Assembly: GCA_937860175.1 (NCBI GenBank)
Contig: CALMBJ010000190.1
Location: 1 to 8,418 of the forward strand
DNA: 8,418 nt
From: an uncultured Actinomycetes bacterium
GTDB lineage: Bacteria; Actinomycetota; Actinomycetes; Nanopelagicales; Nanopelagicaceae
Reading direction: 5' to 3'
Under the pieces are notes generated by a model, which saw only the letters and a list, made by a program, of their open reading frames with translations, ran no database searches and was not told the origin of the DNA. Position numbers and translations under genes: made by a program. Shown piece by piece: positions 1 through 7,114 of the stretch. The stretch's first letter is position 1; the number at the start of each line of letters is the position of its first letter.

Positions 1-1029
1 TTTTTTGCAAACTTAGCGCGCAGTGTAAATCTTCTAGTAGTTGCAGCTTTTGTCTTTAGTGGAGCAACAGGTGTTGCATTAACCGTTGTTGTTTTAGTTG
101 CATTTGGAATCAACCGTTTGATTCTCGCTGCACTATCTGCAGGTTTACCGCTGCTAATCGATTCAAAATCTTTGATTACTGCAAATGCAATTGCGGTAAC
201 TGGTGGATCTGTCTTGGTTGTGATTGGTGGCGGAATTGGTGTTGGTGTTCGTGCATTAGTAGATGGTGCAGCACTTGCAGATCAGGCTGATTCTCTACTA
301 GTTCTTATGGGCTCTATTGGTTACTTAACCGCGGCACTTCTTGCTGGGCGATTAAGTAAGTATGAAATCGGTCCGCTAGAGCATGAGAAAGCCGCGGCCT
401 CCTTTAAGCAGGGCTTTACCGATATGCGCGAGGGCCTTGATTTTCTTCGCAAAAATGTTGATGCTGCAAGAGGAATCATTGCAATTGCGGTACATCGTGG
501 CGGATTAACAGCTTTAACCTTGACCGCGTTGTTGTTGGAACGAAATACCTTTAATGATCCATCAAAACCCGAAGATGGTTTGCAAGGTTTTGGAATCGCA
601 TTAACTATCGCAGGTATTGGTGTTTTCCTTGGCGCTTTCCTGGCACCTTATGGTGTTGCACGATTTGGTCGCCATCGTTGGATTAAGTACGCAATGTATG
701 CAAGCGCCGTTTCGCCGATCTTTTTAGCGATCTGGCAGACAGAGGTTGCATTAGCTGTGACCGCCTTTTTAACCGCATTTTGTGGGCAGAACATCAAGGT
801 GACAAATGATGCGCTGGTGCAATCAAGAATTGATGATTATTACCGAGGTCGCGTCTTTGCGGTTTACGATGTTGTAGTTAACAGCGCAATTGTTAGTGGC
901 GGTTTAATCGCAGCGTTGTTATTGCCAACCTCTGGCGTCACCGCCAAAGTTCCACTCTTTGTTATGACAGCGTATTTACTAGTCGCAGTTGTTGTACTGC
1001 GATCAAGCAAGTTCAAAGCTACTTACTAG
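1..1029 (+). CDS. MFS transporter, 5'-truncated by the window edge
   Basis: The reading frame is open from base 1 to the TAG at 1027-1029, giving 342 visible residues, so the true start lies upstream. The TTG at 118 is not a credible start because the hydrophobic frame continues unbroken before it. The protein is a polytopic membrane protein. Hydrophobic segments lie near visible residues 10-55, 59-85, 97-116, 158-179, 197-220, 229-246, 248-263, 290-309 and 316-333. A longer hydrophilic loop (about 119-157) resembles the central cytoplasmic loop of a 12-segment MFS protein. RFGRHRW (221-227) looks like a motif-A type loop, and RGRVF (282-286) is a signature often seen in MFS_1/MFS_3 exporters. 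This is probably a proton-driven efflux-type permease. The substrate cannot be read from the sequence. Its stop overlaps the convergent CCA gene by 11 bp. Confidence 0.85.
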   Translation, partial: FFANLARSVNLLVVAAFVFSGATGVALTVVVLVAFGINRLILAALSAGLPLLIDSKSLITANAIAVTGGSVLVVIGGGIGVGVRALVDGAALADQADSLLVLMGSIGYLTAALLAGRLSKYEIGPLEHEKAAASFKQGFTDMREGLDFLRKNVDAARGIIAIAVHRGGLTALTLTALLLERNTFNDPSKPEDGLQGFGIALTIAGIGVFLGAFLAPYGVARFGRHRWIKYAMYASAVSPIFLAIWQTEVALAVTAFLTAFCGQNIKVTNDALVQSRIDDYYRGRVFAVYDVVVNSAIVSGGLIAALLLPTSGVTAKVPLFVMTAYLLVAVVVLRSSKFKATY

Positions 1030-2449
1030 CCCACCATTTCAGCAGCGCCTGCGTTGCGGCTTCCTCGCCGATTGGGCCTTGCTCTAGGCGTAGCTCCATT
1101 AAGAAATCCATCGCCTGTCCTACTTCACGTGAAGGTTTCAAATTAAGTAACTGCATAACTTGTGCACCATCTAGATCTGGACGGATCTTTGATAACTCTT
1201 CCTGCTCCATCAATAAATCAATGCGTGCCTCAAGTGAGTCATAGGTTGCAGATAAGCGTGCCGCCTTTGCCTTATTGCGGGTGGTGCAATCGGCGCGGGT
1301 TAATACATGTAAATGTGTAATGAAATCACCGGCATCACGCACATAACGGCGAACTGCAGAATCGGTCCATTCGCCCTCGCCATAGCCATGAAAACGAAGG
1401 TGTAGCGCGGTTAAAAGCTCAACCGCATCAATGGTGTCATTATCAAAACGCAGCGCTTGTAAACGCTTTTTTACTAAGCGGGCACCCACAACTTCGTGGT
1501 GGTGAAATGAAACTCCGCCACCTTCAATAAAGGCGCGCGTCTTTGGTTTACCAATGTCATGCAACAGCGCAGCTAAGCGAATTACAAGGTTTGGTCCGCC
1601 TAAACGATCTTCATGTTGAATCGCTTGTTCCAGCACTGTAATTGAGTGTTCATATACATCTTTGTGGTGATGGTGTTCATCAACTTCAAGACGAAGCTTT
1701 GGAATCTCAGGCAGAACAATATCTGCAAGGCCGGTGTCTACCAGAATTGTGATACCAATACGTGGGTTTGGCGACATGATAATTTTTGTGAACTCTTCAC
1801 GTACACGTTCTGCAGAGATAATTGAGATTCGATGCGCAATATCCTTCATTGAAGTTAAGACCTCTGGTGCGATCTCAAAGTTCAATTGACTTGCAAAACG
1901 GGCAGCGCGCATCATTCGCAATGGATCATCACTAAATGAATCACCAGGACGCACTGGTGTGCGCAAAACCTTTGCAGCTAAATCTTGTAATCCATTAAAT
2001 GGATCGATGAACTCTGGTTTAGCACCAGTTAGTTCAAGTGCCATTGAGTTGATAGTGAAGTCGCGACGAGATAAATCTCCATGAATCGAATCACCGTATT
2101 CGACTTCAGGTTTGCGTGATTCAGGGTCGTACTGCTCTGTTCGGTATGTAGTTACCTCAACCGTTGTGTCACCACGTTTTCCAGCAACTGTTCCAAATGC
2201 AATACCGGTATCCCAAATATTGTCAGCCCATGCTTGCAAAATCTTTTTTGTTTCTAATGGGTGCGCATTGGTTGTGAAATCTAAATCATTTCCTAAGCGA
2301 CCTAAAATCGCATCGCGCACAGGTCCGCCGACCAAGGCCAAGGTGAAGCCCTTCGCCTTGAAATCTTGGGCAAGGGAGCTGGCCAGCGGTGCGCGTTCAA
2401 TCAATGAACGGATCGCTAACTCTCCTGCCGCGCCTAATGCATTACTCAC
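1019..2449 (-). CDS. pcnA: CCA tRNA nucleotidyltransferase (class II, with HD domain)
   Basis: This 476-residue cytoplasmic enzyme adds or repairs the 3'-CCA end of tRNAs using CTP and ATP. The N-terminal nucleotidyltransferase head shows the GG of LVGGPVRD (39-46) and the metal-binding carboxylates in DLDF (55-58). Next come RRDFTINSMA (128-137) and the DPLR-RAARF nucleotide-binding segment (175-185), followed by the neck helices. The C-terminal half carries an HD-type domain with LLHDIGKP (295-302) preceded by a His-rich stretch (259-262), as in actinobacterial CCA enzymes. The length fits that subfamily, whose genes are usually called pcnA despite the poly(A) polymerase name. The start is GTG (CAC at 2447-2449) with no Shine-Dalgarno sequence. 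A candidate -10 sits 8 nt upstream, so a leaderless mRNA is likely. The gene is divergent from the NUDIX gene and convergent with the MFS gene, the order seen around Rv3907c/Rv3908. Confidence 0.96.
   Translation of the reverse strand: MSNALGAAGELAIRSLIERAPLASSLAQDFKAKGFTLALVGGPVRDAILGRLGNDLDFTTNAHPLETKKILQAWADNIWDTGIAFGTVAGKRGDTTVEVTTYRTEQYDPESRKPEVEYGDSIHGDLSRRDFTINSMALELTGAKPEFIDPFNGLQDLAAKVLRTPVRPGDSFSDDPLRMMRAARFASQLNFEIAPEVLTSMKDIAHRISIISAERVREEFTKIIMSPNPRIGITILVDTGLADIVLPEIPKLRLEVDEHHHHKDVYEHSITVLEQAIQHEDRLGGPNLVIRLAALLHDIGKPKTRAFIEGGGVSFHHHEVVGARLVKKRLQALRFDNDTIDAVELLTALHLRFHGYGEGEWTDSAVRRYVRDAGDFITHLHVLTRADCTTRNKAKAARLSATYDSLEARIDLLMEQEELSKIRPDLDGAQVMQLLNLKPSREVGQAMDFLMELRLEQGPIGEEAATQALLKWWASK
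1123..1134. promoter_or_regulatory. parS-like 12-bp palindrome inside the CCA gene
   Basis: CTTCACGTGAAG is a perfect 12-bp palindrome. Its central ten bases equal the core of the ParB-binding site parS (consensus TGTTTCACGTGAAACA). The outer positions do not match, giving 11 of 16 overall. It lies in codons for KPSREV of the CCA enzyme. The neighbourhood is usually close to parAB and the origin, which makes a degenerate parS conceivable. Coding constraint makes coincidence equally possible. Confidence 0.3.
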
Positions 2450-2457
2450 AATAAGTA

Positions 2458-2463
2458 AGGTTA
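2458..2463 (-). promoter_or_regulatory. Candidate -10 element for the CCA gene (leaderless)
   Basis: Read on the minus strand, these bases are TAACCT, matching the TANNNT -10 pattern. Eight bases separate it from the GTG start at 2449, so transcription would begin at or within a base or two of the start codon. No Shine-Dalgarno sequence is present between them, and no good -35 is visible. The element lies 6 bp from the opposing -10 for the NUDIX gene. Confidence 0.45.
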
Positions 2464-2469
2464 AAGCAC

Positions 2470-2475
2470 TATCCT
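2470..2475 (+). promoter_or_regulatory. Candidate -10 element for the NUDIX-to-cwlM operon (leaderless)
   Basis: TATCCT matches the actinobacterial -10 consensus TANNNT. Exactly six bases (2476-2481) follow before the ATG at 2482, so the predicted transcription start is the A of the start codon. The six-base spacer leaves no room for a Shine-Dalgarno sequence, which fits leaderless initiation as is common in actinobacteria. The -35 region around 2447-2452 falls in the first codon of the CCA gene and does not resemble TTGACA. Confidence 0.55.
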
Positions 2476-2481
2476 TGCTTC

Positions 2482-3042
2482 ATGATCCCGGCACCTGGTG
2501 CGGGCAGCGAAGGCACGAAGAAGAAACGGAAGCGCAAGCGTTCCGGTAACCGCGGCCCACAACCACAGACTCAAAACGCTCCCCAAAAGAGCCCCACTGT
2601 AAAGCGCCCGTATGCAAAGCGCGTTGATGAGGTTAGCGCTGGCGGTTTAGTTATTGATTCCACCGGAACTAAGGGTTTATTGATCGGTCGTTACGACCAC
2701 AAGGATGCAACTGGCAAAAGGGTTTTGTGGTCCTTACCTAAGGGTCATATTGAAGAGGGTGAAACTCCAGAGCAGGCCGCAATTCGTGAGGTAGCTGAAG
2801 AGACTGGAATTACATCCAGTATTACAAAATCTTTAGGTGTTATTGATTTTTGGTTTATGGCGGGTGGAAAGAGAATTCACAAAACTGTTCATCACTTTAT
2901 GTTTACTGAAGTTGGCGGGGTTTTAGCTGCGCAGGAAAGTGAAGTTGATGAGGTTTCCTGGTTTCCGCTCAATGAGATCGTAGATCGACTTGCATACCCC
3001 GATGAGAAGAAGTTAATCGCGCGCAGTGCGGAGCTAACCTGA
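2482..3042 (+). CDS. NUDIX hydrolase (MutT family, Rv3908/MutT4-like)
   Basis: This 186-residue protein carries a complete Nudix box at residues 88-110. It has G88, E94 and then REVAEETGI (102-110), fitting GX5EX7REUXEEXGU with all metal-binding glutamates present. Such enzymes hydrolyse nucleoside diphosphates linked to another group (NDP-X), and some sanitise oxidised nucleotides. The substrate is not readable here. The N-terminus (about 1-47) is low-complexity and highly basic (KKKRKRKR at 13-20), like the basic leader of M. tuberculosis MutT4. The long C-terminal tail of that protein is absent. SAGGLVID (52-59) and KTVHHFMF (134-141) also match that subgroup. The ATG at 2482 is supported by the -10 placed six bases upstream. 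This is the first gene of the + strand operon, and its TGA overlaps the next ATG by one base (TGATG). Orthology to MutT4 rests on order and recalled similarity. Confidence 0.93.
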   Translation: MIPAPGAGSEGTKKKRKRKRSGNRGPQPQTQNAPQKSPTVKRPYAKRVDEVSAGGLVIDSTGTKGLLIGRYDHKDATGKRVLWSLPKGHIEEGETPEQAAIREVAEETGITSSITKSLGVIDFWFMAGGKRIHKTVHHFMFTEVGGVLAAQESEVDEVSWFPLNEIVDRLAYPDEKKLIARSAELT

Positions 3043-4148
3043 TGAAAAAGTTAGCATTTCTTGTAATTTCAACCTTCTTGTTGTTAATGATGCCGCAGAC
3101 AGCTGCCGCAAATACCGTCATTCGAATTACAGCGCCGGTGCACCAAACATTTACCGGTGAGTTTCGAAATGATGAGTTGGCAGAGGCTTTGACTCCATCG
3201 GGTGATTTAGGTTTGAAGGTTTTTCAACCACTTGCAAAGAATCGAACCTGGGTAATTGATGCAGCATTAGTTGATGAGGTAATACTCATGGCTAACGAGT
3301 ACACCTTGGCAACGGGTGCTCAACCCGGAGGCAAAGAGATTGCTGCTGCTTGGTTGACCCAACTCAAGCGAATAACTGATGGCAATGAGGTTGTAGCTCT
3401 TGCATATGGAAATCCAGATATCGCACTTGCAAAGACATTAGCTCCTAGCGAGTTACGCAACTACTTTGTTTATGGGCAAGAGCGTCTGCAGTTAGCTTTA
3501 GGTCGCATTGTGCGCAGTGAGCCAAACACACAATGGAGCGTTGGAAAGTCAGGTTTGAGCAACCCTTTACGCAAGAGTTATAGCGATAATCGCAAGGCTT
3601 TGACCCGTTTATCGCGGGTTGTAGATACACCTGAATTAATCCATCTTCGCGCTCGTTTAGCGCAGTTGTTATCGCCAACTTTAGATAAAAACTCTCGTGA
3701 GTACTTTTCTTATAGCGCAACCGCTGCGGTTGAAGAGATGGTGAATAAGTTACGTATTAATAGCGGTAAGTATCAGATAACAACTTCATCGGTGAAGCTT
3801 CCGGTAACTGTCATCAATGAGTTTGATGTTGATGTAACGGTTGATGTTTCAATGGTGCCAATTAACTCTCGAATCATTGTTAGTAGCTTTGATGATGTAC
3901 TTATTCCTGCGCAATCAAAGCGACAGTTAGAGATGCAGGTTGATGTGATCGCACCTGGTCAAACAACTGTCACTGCGCTTATTACCGCACCTGAAGGTGA
4001 TGCTGAGGTTGTTCCAGAAGCGTTGTTAACCTTAAATTCAACTGTAATCGACCCTAGAGTGACCTGGTTTACAACGGGTGCGGCCATACTTCTCTTGTTG
4101 GCAGCGGTCGCCCAAAGTGTCCGACGCGTCAGAAGGAGGGTTAAATGA
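3042..4148 (+). CDS. DUF6049 family secreted, C-terminally membrane-anchored protein (short form)
   Basis: This 368-residue protein of unknown function has a signal peptide (basic MKK, hydrophobic 4-17, A-A-A at 21-23 as the likely cleavage site). An extracytoplasmic body follows, then one C-terminal membrane segment (about 341-360) ending in a basic cytoplasmic tail (RRVRRRVK). Residues about 30-160 contain a FRNDELAEAL segment, WVIDAALVDEV and an AAWL-like stretch, resembling the central part of actinobacterial DUF6049 proteins. Residues about 245-335 are beta-rich and Ig-like, as at the C-terminus of that family. Family members such as Rv3909 are about 800 residues, so this copy has lost much of the N-terminal region. 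The ATG at 3042 overlaps the previous stop by one base, with GGAG at 3030-3033 eight bases upstream. The conserved place before murJ suggests an envelope role. This is inference. Confidence 0.8.
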   Translation: MKKLAFLVISTFLLLMMPQTAAANTVIRITAPVHQTFTGEFRNDELAEALTPSGDLGLKVFQPLAKNRTWVIDAALVDEVILMANEYTLATGAQPGGKEIAAAWLTQLKRITDGNEVVALAYGNPDIALAKTLAPSELRNYFVYGQERLQLALGRIVRSEPNTQWSVGKSGLSNPLRKSYSDNRKALTRLSRVVDTPELIHLRARLAQLLSPTLDKNSREYFSYSATAAVEEMVNKLRINSGKYQITTSSVKLPVTVINEFDVDVTVDVSMVPINSRIIVSSFDDVLIPAQSKRQLEMQVDVIAPGQTTVTALITAPEGDAEVVPEALLTLNSTVIDPRVTWFTTGAAILLLLAAVAQSVRRVRRRVK

Positions 4149-5791
4149 AATCTAATGAACTCTTCCGTGCGTCAGGGATCATGGCCCTTGGAACAATAAT
4201 TTCTAGAATTACCGGATTTATCCGTGGAATTTTAATTGTTGCGGTTTTAGGTACAGCTCTGCTTGCAGATACCTACAACGTTGCAAACACGATGCCAAAT
4301 ATCTTGTACAACTTACTTGTGGGTGGAGCGCTCACCGCAATCTTCATTCCGCAATTAGTTAGATCCTTTGAACATGATGATGGTGGCGATGGTTTTGCTT
4401 CTCGATTAATTACAACAATCTCGCTGATTCTTTTGGTGTTGGTAACACTAGGAATGGTCTTTGCTCCTGCATTGGTGCGCTTGTATGCGCCGGAGTTTTT
4501 TACACCAGGCTTTGAAAAGGAACAAGAGATTGCAATTGCTTTCACCCGTTACTGCCTGCCACAAATCTTCTTCTTAGGTTTGTTTACGATGTTAGGACAG
4601 GTCGCAAACGCTCGTGGCTCATTTGGGCCGCTGATGTGGGCACCGATCGCCAATAACCTGGTTGGAATCGCTCTTTTTGGCGGCTTTTTGGTGCTTTCTC
4701 CAGGCGTAAACATTTCAAATATCACATCGCTGCAGGTGCAGATCTTGGGATGGGGAACGACCTTGAGTGTGGTTGTTCAGGCCCTAGTTCTTGTTCCGGT
4801 TGTGAAACGTTTAGGAATCACAATCAAGCCAAGGTTAGGTCTTGAAGGTTTAGGAAAATCCTTTAACTTGGCTGGCTGGACCTTGATCTATGTTTTGATT
4901 TCACAGCTTGGTTATTTAGTAACGGTTAATGTTGCAACCTCTGCTGCGGTTCGAAGCGCGCAAGAGGGTGTTACAACAGGTGTTGGTTATACGCCATATA
5001 CATACGCATACTTTGTGATGTTGTTGCCGTACTCAATTGTAACTATCTCAATTATTACCGCGATCCTGCCTCATATCTCAAAGTTGGCACTTGATGGAAA
5101 GCGGGAAGAGGTAAAGGCGCAGTTAGTACGTGCAATCCGTTTGGTTGGTGTAATTACAATTCCAAGCGCGGTTGCATTTTTATTATTTGGTTCATTAATT
5201 ACCGAAGTTATCTTTATCGGTATTCCAGTGCAGGATTCACGATACATCGGTTATGTCTTGTCAGCACTTAGCTTTGGTTTAGTTGCTTTCTCGATTAACC
5301 TGATCTTGATCCGTGGATTTAACGCCTTTGAAGATACTCGAACTCAGGTTGTTTCGATTTTGATTATCAATGTTATTTCAGTTGGCTTGTCTTACTTCTT
5401 CTTGTACTTCTTGAAGAATCAGTGGGTCACAGTTGGTTTAGGAGCAGCTTTCTCCTTTAGTTACTTAGTTGGTTTATTGGTGACACTTGGTTTACTAAAG
5501 AAGCACACCGGAAAGTTAGCGGTTAGAGAGTTTCTTGCCCAACATCTTCGCCTTTTGACAGCGGCGTTATTAGTAATGCTTCCATTATTTGCAATGGTGG
5601 AGTATGTCGAGTGGTTTGGGGCTGAACTTTCACAGGCGGCACGTGCAGGAGAGTTGTTACTTGTGATGGTCATCGCATTCTTTGGCTATATCTTTGCTGC
5701 AAAGGCGCTTAAGGTCGAGGAGATCTCGATGATCCGCCACTTAGGCAGTTCAATCTCGCGCCGTTCAACAAAAAATGAAGAAAACCAATAG
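4145..5791 (+). CDS. murJ: MurJ lipid II flippase (MviN family)
   Basis: This 548-residue polytopic membrane protein (14 helices expected) moves lipid-linked peptidoglycan precursor to the outer face of the membrane. The N-terminal signature is clear: SRITGFIRG (20-28) holds R21 and R27, and D42 lies in ADTYNVA (41-47). These align with R18, R24 and D39 of E. coli MurJ by a constant offset of three. The E. coli R52 position is Tyr55 here (PNILY), which I recall as usual for actinobacteria. The protein ends shortly after the last hydrophobic segment (RRSTKNEENQ). It therefore lacks the kinase-like and extracellular domains fused to mycobacterial MviN. The ATG overlaps the upstream TGA by four bases (ATGA). 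It is preceded by a strong AGGAGG (4134-4139) with a five-base spacer, so translation is probably coupled. Confidence 0.95.
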   Translation: MKSNELFRASGIMALGTIISRITGFIRGILIVAVLGTALLADTYNVANTMPNILYNLLVGGALTAIFIPQLVRSFEHDDGGDGFASRLITTISLILLVLVTLGMVFAPALVRLYAPEFFTPGFEKEQEIAIAFTRYCLPQIFFLGLFTMLGQVANARGSFGPLMWAPIANNLVGIALFGGFLVLSPGVNISNITSLQVQILGWGTTLSVVVQALVLVPVVKRLGITIKPRLGLEGLGKSFNLAGWTLIYVLISQLGYLVTVNVATSAAVRSAQEGVTTGVGYTPYTYAYFVMLLPYSIVTISIITAILPHISKLALDGKREEVKAQLVRAIRLVGVITIPSAVAFLLFGSLITEVIFIGIPVQDSRYIGYVLSALSFGLVAFSINLILIRGFNAFEDTRTQVVSILIINVISVGLSYFFLYFLKNQWVTVGLGAAFSFSYLVGLLVTLGLLKKHTGKLAVREFLAQHLRLLTAALLVMLPLFAMVEYVEWFGAELSQAARAGELLLVMVIAFFGYIFAAKALKVEEISMIRHLGSSISRRSTKNEENQ

Positions 5792-5814
5792 ATTTCGGGG
5801 TCTAAGGAGCAGAT

Positions 5815-6741
5815 ATGAGTGATGTAAGAAATGTCGTAATTGTTGGATCAGGTCCAGCTGGGTACACCGCTGCGATCTACGCTGCTCGCGCGCAGTTAGA
5901 TCCAATTATTTATGAAGGCTCCGTTACCGCAGGTGGTGCGTTGATGAATACCACCGAGGTTGAAAACTTTCCGGGCTTTACTGATGGTGTGATGGGTCCA
6001 GATTTAATGGACAGCATGCGCAAGCAGGCAAAGCGTTTTGGTGCAGAGCTCATTACAGATGACATTGTCGAAATGGATTTAAGTGGCGACATCAAGGTTT
6101 TGAAGGATGGTTCAGGTAACACCGTTAAAGCAAAATCGGTAATCCTTGCAACTGGTAGCGCATACCGCGAAATTGGTTTAGCTAATGAAAAGCGTTTGTC
6201 AGGCCATGGTGTTTCATGGTGTGCAACATGCGATGGTTTCTTTTTCCGCGGTCAAACAATTGCAGTTGTTGGTGGTGGAGATAGCGCGGTAGAAGAGGCA
6301 ACATTCCTGACTCGCTTTGCAGACAAGGTTGTTTTGATTCACCGTCGTGATTCATTGCGTGCATCAAAGATTATGGCTGATCGCGCAAAGGCAAATCCAA
6401 AGATTGAGTTTATGTGGAACACCGAAGTTATTGATGTGCTCGGTGCTGACAAGGTTGAGGCGTTAAAGCTTCGTAACACCGTTGATGGCTCTGAATCAGA
6501 GCGTGCATTTACCGGATTGTTTGTTGCGATCGGACATATTCCACGTAGCGAGTTGATTATCGGACAGATCGATCTTGATAATGAGGGTTATGTGATCTGT
6601 GAAGGACGCTCTACCCGCACCAATCAAAAGGGTGTCTTTGCTTGTGGTGATTTAGTTGATCACACCTACCGTCAAGCAATTACCGCAGCAGGCTCTGGTT
6701 GTGCTGCGGCGTTAGATGCTGAAAAGTTTTTAGCGCATTAA
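5815..6741 (+). CDS. trxB: Thioredoxin reductase (NADPH)
   Basis: This 308-residue cytoplasmic flavoenzyme passes electrons from NADPH through FAD to thioredoxin. The FAD-binding Rossmann motif GSGPAG is at 11-16. The redox-active CATC sits at 136-139 within the NADPH domain, as in low-molecular-weight bacterial TrxB. GGGDSA (153-158) and HRRD (176-179) mark NADPH binding. The C-terminal FAD segment FACGD (275-279) and the following RQAITAAGSG complete the fold. The length is normal for the family. The ATG at 5815 has AAGGAG (5804-5809) five bases upstream. The gap after murJ is only 23 bp, whereas M. tuberculosis has sigM and Rv3912 here. The gene is followed after 45 bp by trxA, its electron acceptor. 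Confidence 0.97.
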   Translation: MSDVRNVVIVGSGPAGYTAAIYAARAQLDPIIYEGSVTAGGALMNTTEVENFPGFTDGVMGPDLMDSMRKQAKRFGAELITDDIVEMDLSGDIKVLKDGSGNTVKAKSVILATGSAYREIGLANEKRLSGHGVSWCATCDGFFFRGQTIAVVGGGDSAVEEATFLTRFADKVVLIHRRDSLRASKIMADRAKANPKIEFMWNTEVIDVLGADKVEALKLRNTVDGSESERAFTGLFVAIGHIPRSELIIGQIDLDNEGYVICEGRSTRTNQKGVFACGDLVDHTYRQAITAAGSGCAAALDAEKFLAH

Positions 6742-6752
6742 TTTTTCCAGAT

Positions 6753-6758
6753 TAGAAT
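6753..6758 (+). promoter_or_regulatory. Possible internal -10 element for trxA
   Basis: TAGAAT differs from TATAAT at one position and lies in the 45-bp trxB-trxA gap. A start about seven bases downstream would give a leader of roughly 22 nt containing the trxA ribosome binding site GAGGAG (6774-6779). No convincing -35 is visible around 6730-6735. The gap is AT-rich, so a chance match is possible. An extra promoter here would let thioredoxin be expressed separately from the rest of the operon. Confidence 0.35.
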
Positions 6759-6786
6759 TAAAACCGACAAAAAGAGGAGTACAACG

Positions 6787-7110
6787 ATGGCAACTAGCAA
6801 GGTAACGACAGCAACCTTTGATGCAGAGGTTCTTAAGAGCAGCACCCCGGTTTTGGTTGATTTTTGGGCTGAATGGTGTGGTCCATGCCGCGCAGTAGGC
6901 CCAATCCTTGAGGAGATCTCAGATGAGTACGGCTCAAAGATCAAGATCGTAAAGCTCAATACAGATGAAGAGTCAGCGATTGCGATCAAGTATGGAATTA
7001 CATCAATTCCATCTATGTATGTCTTTGTTAATGGTGAGGTTGTTACACAGATCGTTGGAGCTAAGCCAAAGCCAGCTCTACTGAAGGATCTAGAGAGCTT
7101 CCTCGCATAA
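6787..7110 (+). CDS. trxA: Thioredoxin
   Basis: This 107-residue cytoplasmic protein disulfide reductase is reduced by the adjacent TrxB. The active site WCGPC is at 30-34 (C31, C34). The buried Asp25 in LVDFWAEW and the cis-proline Pro75 in TSIP are both present, each one position before the E. coli numbering. Nothing is fused to the single domain. The ATG at 6787 has GAGGAG (6774-6779) seven bases upstream. In many actinobacteria this second gene of the pair is called trxA or trxC. It is followed after only four bases by cwlM, with which it is almost certainly co-transcribed. Confidence 0.97.
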   Translation: MATSKVTTATFDAEVLKSSTPVLVDFWAEWCGPCRAVGPILEEISDEYGSKIKIVKLNTDEESAIAIKYGITSIPSMYVFVNGEVVTQIVGAKPKPALLKDLESFLA

Positions 7111-7114
7111 ACCA

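Noticed and set aside
1042..1057. Hairpin GCAGCG/CGTTGC as terminator of the MFS gene
   Set aside because: The stem is only six pairs with a wobble, no T-tract follows, and the bases encode conserved-type C-terminal residues of the CCA enzyme.
1664..1675. Four-histidine run in the CCA enzyme (residues 259-262) as an engineered tag or metal switch
   Set aside because: A His-rich stretch before the HD motif is natural in this enzyme family and is internal to the protein.
2112..2549. Plus-strand open frame antisense to the CCA gene and reaching into the NUDIX gene
   Set aside because: Both overlapped genes carry complete catalytic motifs. This frame shows none.
16..5896. GCGCGCAGT occurring at 16, 3019 and 5888 as a dispersed repeat
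   Set aside because: All three copies lie in coding frames, mostly as Ala-Arg-Ser or Ala-Arg-Ala-Gln codons, and the flanks are unrelated. They look like codon coincidence.
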